A stretch of 27,919 nt of DNA, taken from an uncultured Clostridia bacterium (lineage in GTDB: Bacteria; Bacillota; Clostridia; TANB77; CAG-508). How positions within the stretch are numbered: the stretch's first letter is position 1; every line of letters begins with the position of its first letter. The notes under the pieces were generated by a model. It searched no databases. It was given only the letters and a program-made list of their open reading frames with translations, and was not told the DNA's origin. This document shows, piece after piece, positions 23,164-27,919 of the stretch. The translations under genes and the position numbers were made by a program. Location of the stretch: NCBI GenBank assembly GCA_934169775.1, contig CAKPOI010000020.1, positions 1 through 27,919 on the forward strand, read 5' to 3'.

Positions 23164-24744
23164 TTAGATGCCTAAATATTCATTATATGTTACTTCTCTG
23201 TCTATTACTTCGCCGTTTTCTTTGATGTCTATTATTCTGTTTGCTACTGTTTGCATTAGCTGGTGGTCGTGTGATGTGAATAAGATGTTTCCTTTGAAGT
23301 TTTGCATTCCGTTGTTTACTGCTGTTATGCTTTCCATGTCTAAATGGTTTGTTGGTTCGTCAAATATTAGGAAGTTTGCTCCTGATAACATCATTTTTGA
23401 TAATACGCATCTTACTTTTTCTCCTCCTGATAGTACTTTTACTTCTTTTAGTGCTTCGTCTCCTGAGAATAACATTCTTCCTAAAAAGCTTCTTACATAT
23501 GTTTCGTCTGGGTCTTTTGAGTATTTTCTTAGCCAGTCTGTTATGTTTTCGTCTGTTTCAAATAGATAGTTGTTGTCTTTTGGGAAGTAGTTTTGTGTTA
23601 TTGTTGTTCCCCATATTAGTTCTCCTTCGTCTGGTTCTATTTCTCCTGCTATTATTTGAAATAGTACTGTTTTGGCGTTTTCGTTGTCTGCTAAAAATGC
23701 TATTTTGTTGTCTTGTTTTACTGTGAATGATATGTTGTCTAATAGCTTTACTCCGTCTACTGTTTTTGATATGTTTTTTACTTGTAATATTTCTTTTCCT
23801 GGCTCTCTGTCTGGCTTGAAATCTACATATGGATATTTTCTGTTTGATGGTTTTATTTCGTCTAGTTGTATTTTTTCTAGTGTCTTTTTTCTTGATGTTG
23901 CTTGTTTTGATTTTGATGCGTTTGCACTAAATCTTGCTATAAAGTCTTGTAATTCTTTTATTTTTTCTTCTTTTTTCTTGTTTTGCTCTCTTGCTTGTTT
24001 TAGTGCTAGTTGGCTTGATTCATACCAGAAGTCGTAGTTTCCTGGATATAGTGTTATTTTCCCAAAGTCTACATCTGCTATATATGTACATACTTTGTTT
24101 AAAAAGTATCTGTCATGTGATACTACTATTACTGTGTTTTCATAATTTATTAGAAATTCTTGTAACCATTCTATACTTTTTAGGTCTAAGTCGTTTGTTG
24201 GTTCGTCTAATAATAATACGTCTGGATTTCCAAATAAGCTTTGCGCTAATAGGATTTTTACTTTTATTCTTGGTTCTATTTCTTTCATTTGCTTGTAGTG
24301 GTCTTCTGGTACTATCCCTAAGTCATTTAATAACATTGCTGCATCTGATTCGGCATTCCATCCGTCTAGTTCTGCAAATCTTTCTTCTAGTTTTGCTGCT
24401 TTCATCCCGTCTTCTTCTGAAAAGTCTGGTTTGCTGTATATTTCTTCTTTTTCTTTCATTATGTTGTATAGCTCTTTGTTTCCCATTATTACAGTGTCTA
24501 TTACTGTGTAGTCTTCATATGCAAAGTGATCTTGTTTTAATACTGATAGCCTTGCTCCTTTTTCTAGGCTTACTTCTCCTTTGCTTGGCTCTAGTTCTCC
24601 TGATAATATTTTTAAAAATGTTGATTTTCCGGCTCCATTCGCTCCTATTATTCCGTAACAGTTCCCTTTTGTGAATTTTATGTTTACGTCTTCAAATAAT
24701 ACTCTTTTTCCGAATCTTACTGTGACTCCGTTTGTATTTAACAT
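23164..24744 (-). CDS. ABC-F ATPase, YbiT-like
   Basis: The product has 526 residues with two nucleotide-binding domains and no membrane spans. Domain 1 (about 1-250) has Walker A GANGAGKST (34-42) and Walker B LLLDEPTNDLD, but its signature motif is lost (EIEPRIKVK where LSGGEKVK is expected). An Arg/Lys-rich interdomain linker follows (about 240-300). Domain 2 (about 318-520) has a degenerate Walker A (LADNENAKT) but an intact signature VLSGGEKVR and Walker B FLIFDEPTNHLD. Thus only the site made by Walker A of domain 1 and signature of domain 2 looks canonical. ABC-F proteins act on ribosomes, as translation factors or as antibiotic-resistance proteins; the YbiT type is not usually a resistance determinant. 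Promoter at 24780-24808 and an AGAGGAGA ribosome site. Confidence 0.92.
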   Translation of the reverse strand: MLNTNGVTVRFGKRVLFEDVNIKFTKGNCYGIIGANGAGKSTFLKILSGELEPSKGEVSLEKGARLSVLKQDHFAYEDYTVIDTVIMGNKELYNIMKEKEEIYSKPDFSEEDGMKAAKLEERFAELDGWNAESDAAMLLNDLGIVPEDHYKQMKEIEPRIKVKILLAQSLFGNPDVLLLDEPTNDLDLKSIEWLQEFLINYENTVIVVSHDRYFLNKVCTYIADVDFGKITLYPGNYDFWYESSQLALKQAREQNKKKEEKIKELQDFIARFSANASKSKQATSRKKTLEKIQLDEIKPSNRKYPYVDFKPDREPGKEILQVKNISKTVDGVKLLDNISFTVKQDNKIAFLADNENAKTVLFQIIAGEIEPDEGELIWGTTITQNYFPKDNNYLFETDENITDWLRKYSKDPDETYVRSFLGRMLFSGDEALKEVKVLSGGEKVRCVLSKMMLSGANFLIFDEPTNHLDMESITAVNNGMQNFKGNILFTSHDHQLMQTVANRIIDIKENGEVIDREVTYNEYLGI

Positions 24745-24779
24745 TTTATTTTCTCCTCTCTCTTCTTTTTATCTTTGTT

Positions 24780-24808
24780 ATTATATACTATTTTTCGCTT
24801 TTTTTCAA
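24780..24808 (-). promoter_or_regulatory. Promoter of the ABC-F gene
   Basis: On the minus strand, -35 TTGAAA (24803-24808), a 17-nt spacer and a perfect -10 TATAAT (24780-24785), about 36 bp before the start codon. Confidence 0.78.
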
Positions 24809-24963
24809 GTTTTAGCAAAGTTTGCTTTGACTAGTGTTAAGAATGTTTTGATTTTTTCACTTTTAGATATAATTATATGTGTTTATTTTGTTTTTCTGTA
24901 ATAGAAATTTATAAAGATTTAGGAAAACTTAATATAAGTATTAAGAAAATTTAATATGTACTC

Positions 24964-24981
24964 CACCACAATGATGTGGTG
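24964..24981 (-). terminator. Hairpin after the DUF378 gene
   Basis: CACCACA (24964-24970) and TGTGGTG (24975-24981) pair around ATGA, 12 bp after the stop on the minus strand. No U-tract follows, so it may stabilise the 3' end more than terminate. Confidence 0.45.
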
Positions 24982-24992
24982 TGAGTTGCTTT

Positions 24993-25181
24993 TTAGTCAT
25001 CAAATAATAATTTTATTCCCCATAATCCTGATATTCCTACTAATGCATAGATTATTCTTGAGATTACTGTCATGTCTCCAAATATCATTCCTACTAAGTT
25101 GAAATTAAAAAATCCTATTAATCCCCAGTTTATTGCACCTATTATAATTAATACTAGTGCTATTTTATCTATAACTTTCAT
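24993..25181 (-). CDS. DUF378 family small membrane protein (YuzA-like)
   Basis: The product has 62 residues, the usual size for the family. Two hydrophobic helices (about 6-25 and 37-58) are linked by a short loop; IGAINWGLIGFFNFNLVG is the family's conserved core. Its function is not known. The ATG is preceded by GGAAAGGGG. It lies 248 bp upstream of the ABC-F gene on the same strand, but that gene has its own promoter, so the two need not be an operon. Confidence 0.88.
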   Translation of the reverse strand: MKVIDKIALVLIIIGAINWGLIGFFNFNLVGMIFGDMTVISRIIYALVGISGLWGIKLLFDD

Positions 25182-25321
25182 TTTTGACCCCTTTCCTAAG
25201 TTTCTTAAAAAATATCTAATTGATTTCTTAGTTTATTTTTTAAGTTTCTTATATTTTTTAGCTTTCTTTTTTTCCTAATACTATTATTTTCTTTTTTTAA
25301 AAAATTATTCTTTTATTTTTG

Positions 25322-25349
25322 TTGAATTTTTTACAAATTTTGCTATAAT
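25322..25349 (+). promoter_or_regulatory. Promoter of the CapA-like gene (extended -10)
   Basis: -35 TTGAAT (25322-25327), a 16-nt spacer ending in TGC, and -10 TATAAT (25344-25349), giving an extended -10 TGCTATAAT. Confidence 0.72.
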
Positions 25350-25410
25350 ATTTATAAATATTTGTAAAAGGCTTTGTTTTTATTTTTGCCTTTTGAAAGG
25401 GGAGTTTTAT

Positions 25411-26697
25411 ATGGCAAGAAATCGTAGAAATACTCGTGGGACTGACAATTCAAAAAATTCTGATTCGAATTTTATTCGTTTTTTGCTTTTTTGTGTGTTA
25501 GCTTTTGCTTTGATTCTTTTGTTTCTTTTTGTTTTTACAAAATTTAAAAATGATAATTTTTTGAAGGATTTGGCTAAAAAGTCTAATGATGTTTTTTCTT
25601 TTGAAGATGATTCTAATTCAGATAACTCTGATAATAATGATAATGTTGATTCTAAGGTGTCTTTTACTTTGACTGCTATTGGTGATATTATGTGTCATAA
25701 TACTCAATATTGGGATGCTTATAACAAGTCTACTGGTGAATATGATTTTTCTTATGTTTTTGATGATATTAAAGATTATACTTTGACTCCTGATATTACT
25801 GTTGCTAATTTGGAAACTAGTTTTGCTGGTAAGGAGCGTGGTTATAGCAATTATCCTACTTTTAATTCTCCTGATAGCTTGGCTAAAGCTGTTGCTGATA
25901 TTGGTGTTGATGTTGTTTCTACTGCTGGTAATCATTGTTTGGATATGGGATTTTCTGGTCTTTCTAGAACTATTGATGTTTTGGATAGTTTTAATCTTTC
26001 TCATTTGGGTACTTATAAATCTGAAGATGACCAAAAGGAAATTTTGTATAAGACTGTTAAGGGTGTTAAAATTGCTTTTATTGATTATACTTACGGAACT
26101 AATGGTATTCCTGTTCCTAAAGGTAAGGAATTTTGTGTTAATTTGATTGATAGAGATTTGATTAAGTCTCAAATTGATAAGGCTAGTTCTGAGGATGCTG
26201 ATATTATTGTTGCTTGCATGCATTGGGGCACTGAATATAGGACTACTGCTAATGATGAGCAAAAAGATTTGGCTGATTTTTTGTTTCAAAATGGTGTTGA
26301 TATTATTTTAGGTAATCATCCTCATACTTTGGAACCTATGGAGAAAAGATCTGTTACTTTGACTGATGGTTCTACTAAGGATTGCTTTGTTATTTATGCT
26401 TTGGGTAATTTTATTTGTGATCAGAATGCTGAAAATACTCGCAATTCTATTATCTTGAATTTGAACCTTTCTTTTGATTCTTCTGATAAGAAACTTTCTT
26501 TTGATGATATTTCTTATATTCCTATTCATATGTATAAGAATACTGCTGTTTCTTCTCATAAGTTTAAGGTTCTTGATATTGAAAAATCTATTTCTGCTTT
26601 TGAGGATGGCTCTGATACTTCTATTGGTAAAACTAAGTATTCTGACCTTAAGGTTCAACTTCAAAAGATTAAGAAGATTTTGGGAGATAATTTTTAA
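25411..26697 (+). CDS. CapA-like metallophosphatase-fold protein, membrane anchored
   Basis: The start is ATG at 25411 with AAAGGGGAG 7 nt upstream; the TTG at 25393 is too early. The product has 428 residues. One membrane helix (21-44) is followed by an Asp/Asn/Ser-rich spacer (about 60-80), then the PGA_cap/CapA domain (about 84-400) facing outside. Metal and phosphate motifs of the calcineurin-like fold are GDIM (91-94), NLETS (133-137), AGNHCLD (172-178), MHWGTE (270-275) and GNHPHT (301-306), followed by ALGNF. CapA homologues take part in making or exporting poly-gamma-glutamate, but this solitary gene lacks capB/capC partners here, so its substrate is unknown and a general envelope role is more prudent. 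T-rich codons as in other plus-strand genes. A terminator follows. Confidence 0.9.
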   Translation: MARNRRNTRGTDNSKNSDSNFIRFLLFCVLAFALILLFLFVFTKFKNDNFLKDLAKKSNDVFSFEDDSNSDNSDNNDNVDSKVSFTLTAIGDIMCHNTQYWDAYNKSTGEYDFSYVFDDIKDYTLTPDITVANLETSFAGKERGYSNYPTFNSPDSLAKAVADIGVDVVSTAGNHCLDMGFSGLSRTIDVLDSFNLSHLGTYKSEDDQKEILYKTVKGVKIAFIDYTYGTNGIPVPKGKEFCVNLIDRDLIKSQIDKASSEDADIIVACMHWGTEYRTTANDEQKDLADFLFQNGVDIILGNHPHTLEPMEKRSVTLTDGSTKDCFVIYALGNFICDQNAENTRNSIILNLNLSFDSSDKKLSFDDISYIPIHMYKNTAVSSHKFKVLDIEKSISAFEDGSDTSIGKTKYSDLKVQLQKIKKILGDNF

Positions 26698-26734
26698 TTT
26701 TATAAATTTAATATCATTTCTAAAATTTAATTGT

Positions 26735-26778
26735 AAAAATACAGGCTTAAGATTAATCTATCTAAGTCTGTATTTTTT
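26735..26778 (+). terminator. Intrinsic terminator of the CapA-like gene
   Basis: Arms at 26735-26749 (AAAAATACAGGCTTA) and 26763-26777 (TAAGTCTGTATTTTT) pair over 15 positions with one G-T pair, ending in a T-run. Confidence 0.85.
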
Positions 26779-26850
26779 ATAAATATTCTATTATACATAG
26801 ACTATTTATAAAATAAACCAAAAGTACACTTTTATATCCTTTTATACAAA

Positions 26851-26885
26851 AAAAGATGCAAAAAGTAGTTATCTTTACATCTTTA
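26851..26885 (-). terminator. Minus-strand terminator of the 14-codon unit
   Basis: Read on the minus strand, AAAGATG...AAA pairs with TTT...CATCTTT and is followed by seven T residues. It ends the short transcript from the promoter at 27022-27050. Confidence 0.6.
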
Positions 26886-26952
26886 TATTTTTTGTATTAT
26901 TAAATAATTTTGATTAATTTAGTGTTTTGCAAATTGTGCTTTTACAAGAACA

Positions 26953-26997
26953 TTACCATTTAAATTTAGTATAAAATCTATTCTTTCTTTCAAGCAT
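26953..26997 (-). CDS. Candidate 14-residue peptide with strong ribosome site
   Basis: ATG at 26997 is 5 nt after a perfect GGAGGTG (27003-27009); the product MLERKNRFYTKFKW is basic and aromatic. It sits between a good promoter and a terminator. In the neighbouring frame an ATG at 27011 opens 30 residues ending at 26919 (MEVFKCLKERIDFILNLNGN...), but that start would be almost leaderless. Whether either is made is unknown; the unit may act as an RNA. Confidence 0.35.
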   Translation of the reverse strand: MLERKNRFYTKFKW

Positions 26998-27021
26998 TTA
27001 AACACCTCCATATTCTTAAAT

Positions 27022-27050
27022 GTTATAATATATTTTTAAAAACTTTGCAA
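27022..27050 (-). promoter_or_regulatory. Promoter of the 14-codon unit
   Basis: On the minus strand, -35 TTGCAA (27045-27050), a 17-nt spacer and -10 TATAAC (27022-27027). The -35 lies inside the first of three repeats. Confidence 0.6.
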
Positions 27051-27122
27051 GTTTTTTCTATGAGTTTGATATTGTTTTTGCAAGTTTTTTCCACGACTTT
27101 TTATAACAAAATGCAAGTTTTT
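27045..27122. repeat. Three direct repeats spaced exactly 33 bp
   Basis: TGCAAGTTTTT occurs at 27046-27056, 27079-27089 and 27112-27122, extended in the first two to TTGCAAGTTTTTTC. The period is 33 bp, about three helical turns, so the copies face the same side of DNA. They start at the -35 element and run upstream, the arrangement of an operator or activator site. Confidence 0.7.
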
Positions 27123-27147
27123 ATCTTATATTATTAATTTTCTATTC

Positions 27148-27302
27148 TTAGCCCGACTCATATGCTAGCATAAATATTGTTTTGAATTTGTAATCATCTC
27201 CACTTACAAAAGAATCCTTAACTCTTTTTTCGTCAGCGCTTTATACACTGTTTTTCTTTAATAACTGTTATATGTGTAATGTGAAAAAATTGGCATCTTC
27301 AT
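27148..27302 (-). pseudogene. Tyrosine recombinase (integrase) remnant
   Basis: ATG at 27302 has an excellent AAAAAAGGAG ribosome site (about 27310-27319) but its frame stops after 14 codons. Across frames, the minus strand reads TVYKALTKKELRILL and then GDDYKFKTIFMLAYESG before a stop at 27148. This matches the pattern at the start of the phage-integrase catalytic domain (ALTxxEL...LL, then KTIFxLAYxSG[LR]). The piece has two frame changes and ends before the catalytic Arg, so it is debris of an integrated element. The call rests on a short pattern. Confidence 0.4.
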
Positions 27303-27369
27303 GTTATTTCTCCTTTTTTAATAATTGAACCTCCTATATTTTATATTTGTAAATTAGGTTACATAATAT

Positions 27370-27398
27370 ATTATACAAGAGGTTGTATATTTTTTCAA
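27370..27398 (-). promoter_or_regulatory. Consensus promoter with overlapping operator-like dyad
   Basis: On the minus strand, -35 TTGAAA (27393-27398), 17-nt spacer, -10 TATAAT (27370-27375). The spacer and -10 contain TATACAA-CCTC-TTGTATA (27372-27389), a perfect dyad well placed for a repressor. Confidence 0.7.
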
Positions 27399-27505
27399 TA
27401 TTATTTCATTATTAGTTCCATTGCGACGCAGGAGCAATTTAGTACATTATTAATTCCATTATATCTAATTGGTTCATTTTTACCTTCTAATATTAAGTAC
27501 AAAAA

Positions 27506-27539
27506 TATGGTGTGCTAATTAATTAATTCACACACCATA
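27506..27539. repeat. Inverted repeat, 9-bp arms
   Basis: TATGGTGTG (27506-27514) and CACACCATA (27531-27539) flank 16 AT-rich bases that are themselves self-complementary (TTAATTAATTAA). Confidence 0.6.
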
Positions 27540-27562
27540 GTATACACCATTACACCACTACA

Positions 27563-27609
27563 AATATGTAGGAAAAACGACATTTTTCTTTGCCATTTTC
27601 CTACATATT
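27563..27609. repeat. Inverted repeat, 14-bp perfect arms
   Basis: AATATGTAGGAAAA (27563-27576) and TTTTCCTACATATT (27596-27609) pair across 19 nt. It lies 29 bp after the stop of the partial gene at 27638 on the minus strand and may close its transcript. Confidence 0.65.
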
Positions 27610-27637
27610 ATATTATTATACCATTTACACATAGTAT

Positions 27638-27919
27638 CTATTTTAAGAATAAAGTGGCTCGAACACCGTAGGAGGAATTGGCACTGCTGGGATTACTGTC
27701 CCAACGTTTACCTGCTGGAACGACGTCGTAGTAATAGCCTCCACGCAACACTACCGACTCGCCTGTGCCTGGATTTATTTCTGTAGTGAATTCTCCTACA
27801 TTTCCTCCCATGTCATATATATTACTTTGAGCTGTTGTTAGTCCTGTGTTTAATCTTTGACTTGTATTTGCTGCTTTTATTACTTTTCCTGAGCTATCTT
27901 TTACTTCTTGGCTATACCA
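27638..27919 (-). CDS. C-terminal part of an FGE/C-type-lectin-fold protein, 5' end outside the window
   Basis: The last 93 codons are visible. The motif IYDMGGNVGEFT, followed by LRGGYYYD and ending YGVRATLFLK, is the pattern of the formylglycine-generating-enzyme (SUMF1) fold (YDMxGNVxEW...RGG...GxR). This fold is used both by sulfatase-maturing enzymes and by the variable receptor proteins of diversity-generating retroelements. The final 30 codons are rich in NNC codons (TAC TAC GAC GTC, AGC, GCC, TCC TCC TAC), unlike every other minus-strand gene here, which prefer A-ending codons, and the local GC content is clearly higher. No reverse transcriptase or template repeat is in the window. 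The upstream domains cannot be judged. Confidence 0.75.
   Translation of the reverse strand, partial: WYSQEVKDSSGKVIKAANTSQRLNTGLTTAQSNIYDMGGNVGEFTTEINPGTGESVVLRGGYYYDVVPAGKRWDSNPSSANSSYGVRATLFLK

Larger units (their letters stand above)
26698..27637. other. Gene-poor stretch with two compact promoter units and decayed sequence
   Basis: No full gene is visible in these 940 bases. They hold the CapA terminator, a minus-strand promoter with three 33-bp-spaced repeats driving a 14-codon ORF up to a hairpin, and a second minus-strand promoter with an overlapping dyad that leads into apparent integrase debris. Upstream lie another ribosome-site-led mini ORF (27439-27477, product MNQLDIMELIMY), a 16-bp repeat pair (27407-27422, 27445-27460) and two large hairpins. 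The picture fits a decayed mobile element. Confidence 0.5.

Noticed and set aside
26919..27011. 30-residue frame MEVFKCLKERIDFILNLNGN... as the main product of the small unit
   Set aside because: Its ATG lies within a few bases of the predicted transcription start and has no upstream ribosome site; GGAGGTG inside it points to the 14-codon frame. It was kept only as an alternative.
27045..27122. Three repeats at 33-bp spacing as a minimal CRISPR array
   Set aside because: The repeat is only about 11-14 bp, shorter than CRISPR repeats, no cas gene is present and the first copy overlaps a promoter element.
27372..27395. TATACAA-GAGG-TTGTATA plus T-run read on the + strand as an intrinsic terminator
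   Set aside because: The stem is only 7 AT-rich pairs and no plus-strand gene leads into it. On the minus strand it falls exactly within a consensus promoter, so an operator is the better reading.

Overview
The window is very AT-rich and uses the standard bacterial code, with AGGAGG-type ribosome binding sites and TTGNNN-N16/17-TATAAT promoters. The gene families (OmpR/HisKA two-component pair, Tex, DUF975 and DUF378 membrane proteins, YbiT-like ABC-F, REC-HD-GYP, CapA, a clostridial-style beta-helix surface protein) point to a Firmicute, most likely an uncultured, gut-type member of the Clostridia. No rRNA, tRNA or CRISPR array was seen. A striking global property is that the + strand is rich in T over A across genes of both orientations. 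Plus-strand genes therefore use T/G-ending codons and minus-strand genes A/C-ending codons.

Layout. 1-4221 (minus): response regulator, histidine kinase with an apparent frameshift in its first membrane segment, then a three-helix surface protein ending in a beta-helix. 4459-5514 (plus): M23 peptidase. 5694-8871 (minus): HtrA/DegP-like protease and an acyl-CoA-synthetase-like AMP ligase. 8976-10735: an IS110-type element whose recombinase is split by an extra A in an A8 tract, with structured noncoding ends. 11059-18751 (plus): a single-module NRPS (C-A-T-reductase), a 27-residue membrane micropeptide, a multi-span sensor kinase, and a REC-HD-GYP protein with its own promoter. 18872-21055 (minus): Tex. 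21350-22144 (plus): DUF975 protein. 22252-22995 (minus): a REP-associated tyrosine transposase (RAYT) flanked by inverted copies of a palindrome. 23164-25181 (minus): ABC-F ATPase and DUF378 protein. 25411-26697 (plus): CapA-like protein. 26698-27637: a gene-poor stretch with two compact promoter units, one carrying what looks like integrase debris. 27638-27919 (minus): the C-terminus of an FGE/C-type-lectin-fold protein with an NNC-rich tail like a diversity-generating retroelement (DGR) variable region.

Two systems stand out. The first is a REPtron-like unit. A RAYT gene lies between head-to-head copies of a ~29-bp palindrome, and at least ten loci of the same palindrome family (about fifteen units) occupy intergenic spaces over 19 kb. 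The second is the NRPS island: one enzyme predicted to release an aldehyde or alcohol, immediately followed by a membrane micropeptide and a sensor kinase, then an HD-GYP response regulator that could couple the signal to cyclic-di-GMP breakdown. The functional links are inferred from gene order only.
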